A DNA stretch of 32,848 nt from JBGYPP01 sp041838515 (GTDB lineage Bacteria > Bacillota > Clostridia > Lachnospirales > Lachnospiraceae), in NCBI GenBank assembly GCA_041838515.1, contig JBGYPP010000019.1, forward strand, positions 1 to 32,848, read 5' to 3'. The translations under genes and the position numbers were made by a program. The notes under the pieces were generated by a model. That model saw only the letters and a list, made by a program, of their open reading frames with translations, ran no database searches and was not told where the DNA came from. Positions 25,178 through 32,278 of this stretch are shown piece after piece (position 1 is the first letter of the stretch; each line of letters begins with the position of its first letter).

Positions 25178-26662
25178 ATGGAAGAACAGAGGCAGGAGGG
25201 AGCGCCCATAGGACAGCTGTTGCAGGTGCGCAGAGATAAGTTGGAAGCCTTGCAGGCGGCGGGGCAGGACCCCTTTCTGATCACCAAATACAGAGTCAGC
25301 CACCACAGCAGCCAGATCAAGGAGGCCTATGGGGAGCTGGAGGGCAAGACGGTCAGCGTGGCAGGGCGCATGATGTCCAAGCGCATCATGGGCAAGGCCT
25401 CTTTTTGCCATTTACAGGACCTGCCGGGGCAAATCCAGTGCTATGTGGCCAGGGACAGCGTGGGAACGGAGGCTTATGCGGAGTTTAAAAAATATGATGT
25501 GGGGGATATACTGGGCATAGAGGGGGAGGTATTTACCACTAAGGCCGGGGAGATTTCCATTCATGTGTCCAAGATCAGCCTGCTAACCAAGAGCCTGCAA
25601 ATCCTGCCGGAGAAATACCACGGACTGACCAATACGGATGTGCGTTATAGGCAGAGGTATACGGATCTGATTATGAACAGGGAGGTAAAGGATACCTTTG
25701 TTAAGCGTTCCCGCATACTCAGTTCCATACGCCGATATCTGGATAGCCTGGGATTTATGGAGGTGGAAACGCCGGTGCTGGTGAGCAATGCCGGGGGCGC
25801 GGCGGCCAGGCCCTTTCAGACCCACTATAATGCGCTGGATGAGGATGTAAAGCTGCGCATATCCCTGGAATTGTACCTAAAGAGATTGATCGTGGGCGGT
25901 CTGGAGAGGGTGTATGAGATAGGCCGGGTATTCCGCAATGAGGGTCTCTCTGCCAGGCACAATCCCGAATTTACGCTGATGGAGCTATATCAGGCATATA
26001 CGGACTACCATGGCATGATGGATCTGTGTGAAAATCTCTACCGCCATGTGGCCAAGGAGGTGCTGGGTACGGCTGTGGTTCCCTACGGTGGTGAGATGAT
26101 CGATTTGGAAAGCCCTTTCCAGAGGCTGACCATGGTGGAGGCTTTGCGCAAGTATGCAGGCATAGACTTTGATGCCATAGAAACCGAGGAGGAGGCCAAG
26201 GCTCTGGCGGATTCCAAGGGCGTGCATTATGAGAAACGGCACAAGCGTGGGGATATACTGAGCCTGCTCTTTGAGGAACTGGTGGAGAGCCATTTGATAC
26301 AGCCCACCTTTATTATGGATCATCCCATAGAAATCTCTCCCCTGACCAAGAAAAAGCCGGAGGATGGCCGGTATACTGAGCGCTTCGAGCTGTTTATTTA
26401 TGGGCGGGAGATGGCCAACGCATATTCAGAGCTTAACGATCCCATAGACCAGAGGGAGCGTTTCCTGGCCCAGGAGGAGTTGCTGGCACAGGGGGATGAG
26501 GAAGCCAATACGCTGGATGAGGATTTCCTCAATGCGCTGGAGATAGGCATGCCTCCCACTGGAGGCATAGGCTTTGGCATAGACCGGATGGTGATGCTGT
26601 TGACGGATTCTCCGGCTATTCGGGATGTGCTGCTGTTTCCGACGATGAAGAGTTTGTCTTGA
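25178..26662 (+). CDS. lysS: Lysyl-tRNA synthetase, class II
   Basis: A 494-residue enzyme that charges tRNA-Lys. An N-terminal OB-fold anticodon-binding domain (about 55-140) precedes the class II core: motif 1 GFMEVETPVL (192-201), motif 2 RNEGLSARHNPEF (253-265) and motif 3 GIGFGIDRM (about 463-471). The start follows AGAGAGGA at 25163-25170. The stop lies where the GC-rich core ends and AT-richer accessory DNA begins, and the last few codons (CCG ACG ATG AAG AGT TTG TCT) look less like the rest of the gene. That may mean an element joined the gene here. Confidence 0.95.
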   Translation: MEEQRQEGAPIGQLLQVRRDKLEALQAAGQDPFLITKYRVSHHSSQIKEAYGELEGKTVSVAGRMMSKRIMGKASFCHLQDLPGQIQCYVARDSVGTEAYAEFKKYDVGDILGIEGEVFTTKAGEISIHVSKISLLTKSLQILPEKYHGLTNTDVRYRQRYTDLIMNREVKDTFVKRSRILSSIRRYLDSLGFMEVETPVLVSNAGGAAARPFQTHYNALDEDVKLRISLELYLKRLIVGGLERVYEIGRVFRNEGLSARHNPEFTLMELYQAYTDYHGMMDLCENLYRHVAKEVLGTAVVPYGGEMIDLESPFQRLTMVEALRKYAGIDFDAIETEEEAKALADSKGVHYEKRHKRGDILSLLFEELVESHLIQPTFIMDHPIEISPLTKKKPEDGRYTERFELFIYGREMANAYSELNDPIDQRERFLAQEELLAQGDEEANTLDEDFLNALEIGMPPTGGIGFGIDRMVMLLTDSPAIRDVLLFPTMKSLS

Positions 26663-26670
26663 TGGAGAAG

Positions 26671-26724
26671 GACGTAGCTTGACGTGGTAATCCGTAGTCA
26701 GACGGAGAAAGACGAATCAGGACG
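26671..26724. repeat. Ten-base-phased GACG repeats right after lysS
   Basis: GACG begins at 26671, 26681, 26701, 26711 and 26721, with a degenerate CCG-containing copy at about 26691 and another GACG inside lysS at 26641. The same phase continues with TCGGAA at 26761 and 26771. One copy per helical turn next to a gene end suggests binding sites for a recombinase or another DNA-binding protein. Confidence 0.5.
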
Positions 26725-26752
26725 TGTTGACCCTGATCGATACGATTTCTGA

Positions 26753-26893
26753 CAAACGTGTCGGAATCTGTCGGAAGCTTATGTAAAGGCACTAAAACGG
26801 TTCATGCAACGCGACGGAACATGTCGTACAGCAGGAATTAATCCAAATAAATATCAGCAGAGTATCGAAGGAACAGCTTTCGAGAACGCTTAA
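26753..26893 (+). pseudogene. 3' remnant of an unidentified gene
   Basis: An open stretch of 46 codons from just after a TGA at 26750 to a TAA at 26891. It reads as ordinary protein (AYVKALKRFMQRDG, then NPNKYQQSIEGTAFENA). It has no convincing start or ribosome binding site and is followed four bases later by a strong terminator, as expected for the tail of a gene whose front has been lost. An internal ATG at 26804 would give 29 residues. I do not recognise the family. Confidence 0.4.
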
Positions 26894-26896
26894 TCA

Positions 26897-26934
26897 GGCA
26901 CTTACTTTAGGAAACTAAGGTAGGTGTCTTTTTT
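26897..26934 (+). terminator. Strong intrinsic terminator
   Basis: Arms 26897-26910 and 26915-26928 pair over 14 bp with wobble pairs, closed by a GAAA tetraloop, then six T's. Confidence 0.85.
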
Positions 26935-26992
26935 GCGTTAATGGGATTGGGAAAAGCAGTTATTTCAAGCTCAGAAAGGAAAAAAGAATTCT

Positions 26993-27277
26993 ATGGGAAA
27001 GAAGAAAGAAGAGATCGAAGCCGAAAAGAAGAGAGAAATTGTCAGACAACTTCGGAAAGGTCCGGATCTCGAACAGTATGTTGAGGGTAAAAAGCGGAAA
27101 TTCACCACCTATGCCCGTGGCGCTAGCCTCTATTCCATGAACTATTATTCGTTTGTGAATCTGGCTAAAGAAGCCAGGGCAAATATCCAGATTAAGAAAA
27201 AGGTAATTGTTGATCTCGATATTCATGAAAAAAATATCGAGGAGCAGTGTAGAGAGGAAGGGACTGAAAATGTATAA
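26993..27277 (+). CDS. Small DUF6462-like mobile-element protein
   Basis: A 94-residue, strongly charged protein. After a Lys/Glu-rich helix (1-35), the segment KFTTYARGASLYSMN, then FVNLAKEA and KKKVIVDLDI, follows the pattern of DUF6462. These short proteins are found in Lachnospiraceae integrative elements and plasmids and probably have a small helix-turn-helix-like fold. Function is not established; an excision, copy or partition accessory role is a guess from the parA next to it. GAAAGGA precedes the ATG. The next gene overlaps its end by eight bases. Confidence 0.6.
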   Translation: MGKKKEEIEAEKKREIVRQLRKGPDLEQYVEGKKRKFTTYARGASLYSMNYYSFVNLAKEARANIQIKKKVIVDLDIHEKNIEEQCREEGTENV

Positions 27278-27527
27278 CAGGAAAAAATTAGATGATCAGG
27301 ATAACAGCAAAATCGAGAATATCGCAAAACTGGTTCCGAATGGCAAGAAAAAGTGGGTTCGGTACGACGAGGGCGCAGTTCTCTATTCTATGGGAATCAA
27401 TTCCTTCAGATAACTGGCAAAGGATGCGAAAGCTATATATCGCGTGAACCGTACTGTTCTTGTAAACACAGAAAAAGTAGATGAATATTTGGAACTCATA
27501 TGTGCGGATGATCCGTCAGATTTTTAA
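27270..27527 (+). pseudogene. Second DUF6462-like gene, broken by an in-frame stop
   Basis: The reading frame starts at the ATG overlapping the previous gene and shows the same pattern as its neighbour (KKKWVRYDEGAVLYSMGINSF). A TAA stands at codon 48 (27411-27413). The same frame then continues with LAKDAKAIYRVN and TVLVNTEKVDEYLE to a TAA at 27525. The stop replaces a residue that is usually Q or E in this position, so a single C-to-T change from CAA would explain it. The parA ribosome binding site overlaps the final stop, which shows the original operon order. Confidence 0.7.
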
Positions 27528-27541
27528 GGAGGTAGATGGCT

Positions 27542-27721
27542 ATGTGTAAGGTGATTGCTATTGCAAATCAGAAAGGTGGAGTCGGAAAAACAACTACCAT
27601 AGTAAATCTTGGAATTGGTCTTGCGAGTGAGGGGAAAAAGGTTCTGCTGATCGATGGAGATCCGCAGGGATCGCTTACAATCTTCGATGCGAAGAAAAGC
27701 AGGACGACCTTCCAAAAATAA
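27542..27721 (+). pseudogene. Truncated ParA-type ATPase, 5' part only
   Basis: The N-terminus of a partition ATPase with an intact deviant Walker A (QKGGVGKTTTIVNLG) and the following LLIDGDPQGSLT strand. After about 47 codons the sequence leaves the family and ends out of frame at 27721, inside parB-derived sequence. About 200 residues of ParA are missing, including the remaining ATPase and DNA-binding parts, so it cannot partition DNA. The start at 27542 has AAGGAGG nine bases upstream; 27536 is too close. Confidence 0.85.
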
Positions 27722-28226
27722 TTCCTCCCAATTCGGGAGAAATTTTCAGACTGATATTGTTCTTGCCGAACAGGTTGGTGAAAGCCGAGGACAGTTGCAT
27801 CGATATCTTCGCCTGGTGGAACTGATCCCGCCAATACTTGATCTGGTAGATAAGAAAGCTTTGGCTCTGGCCACAGTTGTTGAAGTATCTTTTCTGGATC
27901 ATAAAATACTGGCAATGCTTTATGATTATATGTTGGAAAATGATATCTGCAAGACATTTCAGATTTTTGCAGTCAGGGACTATCTGAAGGAACACGATAC
28001 AATAAGTAAGATGGAACTGATCAGGATCCTGAATGAGAATGCTCCTTTAAATGAGAATAACAGATTTCAAAAGATAACCCTTACAAAGGATAAGTTAAGG
28101 GAGTTCTTTCCGGTCTTCTATACAAAGTCTCAGATTGAGAATGTACTGTTCAAATTGCTTGAGGACTGGAAGAAGGAGAACGCAGATACGGAGGGATGGT
28201 CATGTTTGTACTTCAGAAATTATTGA
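27684..28226 (+). pseudogene. Truncated ParB-type protein, 3' part only
   Basis: From about 27684 the frame reads MRRKAGRPSKNNSSQ, then AEQVGESRGQLHRYLRLVELIP. This is the helix-turn-helix linker region of clostridial element-type ParB proteins, followed by their C-terminal part (FFPVFYTKSQIENVLFKLLEDW) to a TGA at 28224. The N-terminal CTP-binding, nuclease-like part is missing. The junction with parA lies at about 27681-27687, consistent with one deletion of roughly 1.2-1.4 kb judged from family lengths. An internal ATG could still yield a DNA-binding fragment. Confidence 0.8.
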
Positions 28227-28486
28227 AGTTTATATTATTACCGGTTTCGCTAGTGCTCTTTTTGATGAAGTGGGGTGTAGAGCTGGCTCTTCATCTGACC
28301 GGAGCCGTAATCGGTCTTCTCATTCTTTTAGTAGTGGGCTTCTTTGTGTATGCTCTGTTTACTCAGAGATGGACGGATCTGCTCATATTAGGAATTATCT
28401 TTGCTGGAATAGTAGCGGTTCTCTTTCTATGCGTATTGCTGCAGGAAACCTGCGATTCCTTAAGGGAGAAGATTCGAGAATTGTGA
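28202..28486 (+). CDS. Small membrane protein of the mobile element
   Basis: A 94-residue protein with three hydrophobic segments (about 4-25, 28-50 and 57-80) and a short charged C-terminus. GGAGGG lies six bases before the ATG at 28202, so this start is preferred to the ATG at 28196. The gene overlaps the end of the parB remnant by 25 bases, which suggests an intact, coupled operon before the deletion. No function can be assigned. Confidence 0.65.
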   Translation: MFVLQKLLKFILLPVSLVLFLMKWGVELALHLTGAVIGLLILLVVGFFVYALFTQRWTDLLILGIIFAGIVAVLFLCVLLQETCDSLREKIREL

Positions 28487-28498
28487 TGCGTGTAGCAG

Positions 28499-28540
28499 GA
28501 TATTTTACACAGGGGGCAATGCTCTCTGTGTAAAAATATC
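28499..28540. terminator. Long AT-rich hairpin after the membrane protein gene
   Basis: Arms 28499-28512 and 28526-28540 pair over 14 bp with one bulged A. The plus strand continues with TTGTGTTTTG, so it may act as a terminator for the parAB-type operon, though the U-run is imperfect. Confidence 0.5.
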
Positions 28541-28598
28541 TTGTGTTTTGATTGGGACTATGATAATCTCTAACTGCAAGAGGCATAATAAGTCAAAT

Positions 28599-28627
28599 TT
28601 GAAACGTTGTTTGAGCACGTTTATCTT
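28599..28627 (+). promoter_or_regulatory. Candidate promoter of the RNase III operon
   Basis: TTGAAA (28599-28604), a 17-base spacer and TATCTT (28622-28627). It is the best pair in the gap before the operon and gives a leader of about 130 bases. Confidence 0.4.
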
Positions 28628-28645
28628 TGCTTATGAAAGTGGGCA

Positions 28646-28662
28646 TTTGTAAACATTACAAA
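28646..28662. promoter_or_regulatory. Palindrome in the RNase III operon leader, likely operator
   Basis: A perfect 7-bp palindrome with a 3-bp centre, TTTGTAAACATTACAAA, lies shortly after the predicted transcription start. The form suits a dimeric repressor. Confidence 0.45.
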
Positions 28663-28763
28663 ACAAAGAATTAAATTTAATCTATCATGTCTGGTATGTA
28701 GGCGTATTTGGTGTACGTGGATTTTCTGCCTTTTAGTAAAACATATTACTAGGAGGTTTTTTT

Positions 28764-29852
28764 ATGACCAAAGAAGAATTAGCAACAATTCAGGAACGTA
28801 TCGATTATCATTTCCAAAACGAAGATCTACTATTACAAGCGTTCACAAGAAAATCCTATGCTATGGAAAACGGTGGATGCGACAACGAGATATTAGAATT
28901 CATAGGAGATAAGGTATTAGATCTTATCGTTGTTAAGTACCTTTCAGATAGTTATGGCAGCTATGCTCATGATGATGAGGAGTACGATTCCAATGAAGAT
29001 TGCGATGACTTTCTGTGTGAGTATGATGAAGGAGAACTGACTGATTTCAAAGCGCGTCTTGTGCAAAAAAAGGAGTTGGCATATAGGATTGACCTACTTG
29101 GTTTTGCAGACTATTTGTTTATGGGGCAGGGAGATATAGATAGACATGTAGAACGTCAGGAGTCTGTCAAGGAGGATCTCTTTGAAGCAATTCTTGGAGC
29201 GGTTGCATTGGATTCAAATTGGGATCTGGTGAAGTTGGAGCGTGTAGTTGATAATATGCTTTGCCCGGACGCAGAACTTGACAATGATGACGAGTACGAG
29301 AACTTCATCGGCCAGGTGCAGGATTGGTGCACAGAGACTCCTGGGACATTACCGCATTATCATATCGAGCCGAACAATTCATATGGATTTTATAACGTGC
29401 TTGCGGACAGAAACGTGATTCTGGGAGAGAAAGTGCGAACACTTGGATCAGCGGAGGATCGGAAGTATGTCTGTACTTTAAAGCTGCCCGGAAGAGATGA
29501 GATTTTTAAAGAGTATGGGTATTCTGAATATGATGCAAGATTTGGCGCAGCACGGACTGCTTATAGATTTATTGAAGACAATGAGTTATTTCCTACAATT
29601 AAAGATGAGATAGATAATCCCAACTACAATGATTCTATCGGACAGTTGGAAACATTATCGCGAAGAGGTTATTTCTTGTTGCCTACTTATAAGTATAAGG
29701 AAAATCATGATGAGGATGGCAATCCGATCTGGGCTTGTCAGTGCATAATAAAAGAAGTTGATATTGTAACCAATGGAAAATCTTCGTCTAAGAAAGATGC
29801 GAAGAAGCAAGCGGCATTTGATATGCTGACTCACGTTTTGGAGGAGGAATAA
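28764..29852 (+). CDS. Accessory RNase III with two C-terminal dsRNA-binding regions
   Basis: A 362-residue double-strand-specific ribonuclease. The catalytic domain (about 5-165) carries the family signature NEILEFIGDKVLD (41-53). The metal-binding acids E42, E45, D49, E89, D138 and E141 correspond to E38, E41, D45, E65, D114 and E117 of the E. coli enzyme, so it should be active. A very acidic insert lies at about 69-89. Two further regions follow: a divergent dsRBD-like one (about 178-272) and a clear dsRBD (about 288-360) ending SSKKDAKKQAAFDMLTHVL. Housekeeping RNase III has about 230 residues and one dsRBD. AGGAGG and seven T's precede the ATG. It is the first gene of a four-gene AT-rich operon. 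Confidence 0.85.
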   Translation: MTKEELATIQERIDYHFQNEDLLLQAFTRKSYAMENGGCDNEILEFIGDKVLDLIVVKYLSDSYGSYAHDDEEYDSNEDCDDFLCEYDEGELTDFKARLVQKKELAYRIDLLGFADYLFMGQGDIDRHVERQESVKEDLFEAILGAVALDSNWDLVKLERVVDNMLCPDAELDNDDEYENFIGQVQDWCTETPGTLPHYHIEPNNSYGFYNVLADRNVILGEKVRTLGSAEDRKYVCTLKLPGRDEIFKEYGYSEYDARFGAARTAYRFIEDNELFPTIKDEIDNPNYNDSIGQLETLSRRGYFLLPTYKYKENHDEDGNPIWACQCIIKEVDIVTNGKSSSKKDAKKQAAFDMLTHVLEEE

Positions 29853-29855
29853 GCC

Positions 29856-30032
29856 ATGGCGAAATATGCATTCAATTATGATTCCAGTGAATATGAGTAT
29901 ATAGAAAGAGACGGCTTTAGTATTGATCGTGGTGAACATGTCTATAACTGGGATGACAGTGAGTATCGCCGCGAGGAAGAAGAGGAAGAAGAATGTCGCC
30001 GAGAAGAGCGAAGAATTTGGGGAGAGGAATAG
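29856..30032 (+). CDS. 58-residue acidic protein in the RNase III operon
   Basis: It begins MAKYAFNYDSSEYEY and ends in a Glu/Arg run (REEEEEEECRREERR). It starts four bases after the RNase III stop codon, with GGAGGAGG at the end of that gene as its ribosome binding site, so translation is probably coupled. The next gene starts 22 bases after its stop. It has no recognisable family. The strong negative charge could let it mimic nucleic acid and hold back a partner nuclease; that is a hypothesis. Confidence 0.6.
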   Translation: MAKYAFNYDSSEYEYIERDGFSIDRGEHVYNWDDSEYRREEEEEEECRREERRIWGEE

Positions 30033-30053
30033 AATAAATAGGGAGAGTTTTCA

Positions 30054-31277
30054 ATGGATGAGCATTGGTATTACAAGAATTTTAATATGGTGGTGGAGCT
30101 AGATATAGCGGGAGAGTTTATATATAACGGAATTCACGAAATATATAGGGTTTCACACTTTACAAATGATGGCTCAATATTTACCGCTTTATATGATACT
30201 TCAGTTGGTATAGAGAGACTGCAAAAAATCGTCTATGTTCTATGGGGAATGGACGATTATGTGGATGAAAAAGAATTTGAGAAGAGTCTTTTTACTCATA
30301 GCCATACGAATCTTAGAGACAAGATTATTCAATTGGTTAATACCAAGGGAGACAAACTAGAGTTTTGCAGTAGAGAAAATGCCTTTTTTAATATTCTGGA
30401 CTCATTCTACAATCATGCTAGGTACATGAGATTTAACGTTGAAGGTGATTGGAATGCTGAATTGAAACTTCTTAGAAAATTTGCGGAAGACAATGATTTA
30501 ATTGACCAATCAATGGATTTATGTCAAGAAAATCATCTGATTGTGAGTGAGAAGTTCAAGGAGATAATCGGAAGAACCATTGGAAGTATTGCGCATAAGT
30601 ACTATAGGTTAATAAAAGAAGGAAGCAATCGTAATACAACCTATACGTATGAATTGAGATCAGGATCCAAAGCAGCAAAAGTATTTGCAGGAGAGTACAA
30701 GAAGAATTCCTTAATGCGGGAACAGTTAGATGAAAGTGTCGCATTTAAAGAACTGTTGGTATTTTTTAGAAAAATGCAACACAAGGATGCATTTATCAAG
30801 TTTATTGATGAGATAGAACCATTAGATTTTGATCCAGGAATGTTAGTAGTATACCTAGAAACCGTAATCAAGGGGGATATTCCGCAAACACTTATTGAGG
30901 ATGTTGAGTATATGTATGGAGAAAATGGTTATTCTTCCGATAGAATCATGCTGATGGATGCTTTTGCAAACAGTAATGTTTGGTATGAATATCCTGAGAT
31001 AGACAAAGCTGGGCAACTGATAGCAGAGGTTATAAGTAATCCACAAAGTGTCTATTCAGTTGTGCCATTGCTGAAGCAGTGTAAGGAGTATATTTCGGAA
31101 GAAGAGATTGTGGATACTATTGATAAAGGTATTAAAATTCTAAATGAACATCAAGAGGGAAAGATTGATGATACTGAGATGGTTCAAGAATTGAAGCTGG
31201 TATGCGAGGAGTATCAGGCGTATTTGATTAATAACGATATGGAACAAGAATCAGAGAAAGAAATGAAAAATGAGTAG
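30054..31277 (+). CDS. Unknown 407-residue protein with HEPN-like N-terminal part
   Basis: The family is not recognised with certainty. The N-terminal 150 residues are helical. ALYDTSVGIERLQKIVYVL (45-63), HSHTNLRDK (82-90) and NAFFNILDSFYNHARYMRF (109-127) follow the pattern of HEPN-like domains with a 'sequence-ER-hydrophobic, short H-L, F-ARY' layout. The catalytic RX4-6H motif of toxic HEPN RNases is not seen, so the domain may bind rather than cut RNA. The C-terminal half is helical and acidic with no motif. There is no signal peptide or membrane helix. AGGGAGAG precedes the ATG. The next gene overlaps its stop by eight bases. Confidence 0.7.
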   Translation: MDEHWYYKNFNMVVELDIAGEFIYNGIHEIYRVSHFTNDGSIFTALYDTSVGIERLQKIVYVLWGMDDYVDEKEFEKSLFTHSHTNLRDKIIQLVNTKGDKLEFCSRENAFFNILDSFYNHARYMRFNVEGDWNAELKLLRKFAEDNDLIDQSMDLCQENHLIVSEKFKEIIGRTIGSIAHKYYRLIKEGSNRNTTYTYELRSGSKAAKVFAGEYKKNSLMREQLDESVAFKELLVFFRKMQHKDAFIKFIDEIEPLDFDPGMLVVYLETVIKGDIPQTLIEDVEYMYGENGYSSDRIMLMDAFANSNVWYEYPEIDKAGQLIAEVISNPQSVYSVVPLLKQCKEYISEEEIVDTIDKGIKILNEHQEGKIDDTEMVQELKLVCEEYQAYLINNDMEQESEKEMKNE

Positions 31278-31968
31278 AGTTGAAGAAATTATCGATTATT
31301 ATATTGCATGGGAAGAGGTCGCAGAGAGGGTAGAATACAAAAAGTCGACACCATTTGAAAAAGAGCAGATTAGGTTGAAGTATGATGAGGATGCCAAATA
31401 TTTCAAGAATCTAGGATACGACGACAATACAGCGTTGCATGCCGACGTCATAGTATCTTTTTGGACAATTTATAAGTCTTTGCTAAATAATGAAGCGCAT
31501 TGGAAGGTTGCTAAGACACTGAAATCTTTAGAAGCATTAAGGAGGCAGATTCAATCTAAGGGTAGATACAGCAAAAAGATTCTTGAAGTGAATGAGATGA
31601 TTTCTGAATTTGCAGAGATATGCTATACTCGTGGAAACTACATGCTTCTTCCAGAAGGGGCTAGAGGGATGAACAATCAGCGGTATCTATATACAGAAGA
31701 TAGGATAGATGCGACTCTATATCAGTGTTTTGGTAAAGGAATGCTTTCCAAATTTTTTGATTCAGATGATGAGGTTTGCGATTGGATTAAGTCGCAATAT
31801 TTAGATAGCATCTTCAGTGGAACACCGTGCACAGAAAATATAATCTGGATGACAAAAGAAAAGCATCCTAAATTAATATCAGAAATGTCTACAGATGAAA
31901 TATGGGAGTATGTGGGAAATGCAGTACATTTCATAAACAATCGAGAGGCAGTGCTTGAAAAAGTCTAA
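31270..31968 (+). CDS. Unknown 232-residue protein, last gene of the RNase III operon
   Basis: Not recognised. It is a mostly helical, soluble protein. The middle holds a distinctive block, EFAEICYTRGNYMLLPEG (113-130), then GMNNQRYLYTEDRID. That block resembles hypothetical proteins found beside phage-resistance genes, but I cannot name the family with confidence. Its ATG overlaps the stop of the preceding gene by eight bases, a strong sign of coupled translation and a shared complex or pathway. It is followed by phased repeats and a terminator. Confidence 0.65.
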   Translation: MSRVEEIIDYYIAWEEVAERVEYKKSTPFEKEQIRLKYDEDAKYFKNLGYDDNTALHADVIVSFWTIYKSLLNNEAHWKVAKTLKSLEALRRQIQSKGRYSKKILEVNEMISEFAEICYTRGNYMLLPEGARGMNNQRYLYTEDRIDATLYQCFGKGMLSKFFDSDDEVCDWIKSQYLDSIFSGTPCTENIIWMTKEKHPKLISEMSTDEIWEYVGNAVHFINNREAVLEKV

Positions 31969-31970
31969 AA

Positions 31971-32011
31971 TCGGTATACTTTCGGTATAAAATCGGTATA
32001 TTTCGAGTATA
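31971..32011. repeat. Phased TCGGTATA direct repeats
   Basis: TCGGTATA starts at 31971, 31982 and 31993, with a variant TCGAGTATA at 32003. The spacings are 11, 11 and 10 bases, one helical turn each, and the array starts three bases after the stop of the last operon gene. The form is iteron-like or a multi-site operator. Confidence 0.65.
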
Positions 32012-32100
32012 TTCTTTTAAAAATCAGTGTGTTATATTTACAATGGACAAAGCGAACGGGGAAAACAAAAACGGCTTATAGGACAAAACATGTTGGTAAA

Positions 32101-32152
32101 AACCGTCACAAACGTTGTATTTTCGGCGTTTGTGACGGTTATATCTTTTTTT
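32101..32152 (+). terminator. Strong terminator after the RNase III operon
   Basis: A perfect 14-bp stem (32101-32114 with 32127-32140), a 12-base loop and then ATATC and seven T's. Confidence 0.8.
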
Positions 32153-32200
32153 AAACGAGATACAGGGTGGACAAAACGGTCGTCACCTGTAAAACGAGAT
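32153..32200. repeat. AAACGAGAT direct repeats around a small inverted repeat
   Basis: AAACGAGAT occurs at 32153-32161 and 32192-32200. Between them ACAGGGTG and CACCTGT can pair with one bulge. GATGCAACC (32198-32206) also pairs with GGTTGCATC (32260-32268). This could be a recombination or element-end site. No gene is visible from 31969 to 32369. Confidence 0.35.
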
Positions 32201-32278
32201 GCAACCCCATATACTTCTAGGTAAGATAAAAGTAACGGTTAATTCAATACCTTCCGGTAGGTTGCATCCAGGGTTACA

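Noticed and set aside
26671..26780. Phased GACG and TCGGAA repeats as a CRISPR array
   Set aside because: The units are 4-6 bases at one helical turn with no spacers of CRISPR size and no cas genes.
28764..29852. Housekeeping RNase III
   Set aside because: It is about 130 residues longer, divergent, AT-rich and lies in an accessory operon, not beside the usual acpP/smc/ftsY neighbours. This is not final without the whole genome.
31971..32011. TCGGTATA repeats as a CRISPR array
   Set aside because: The repeats are 8 bases with 2-3 base gaps, far too short.
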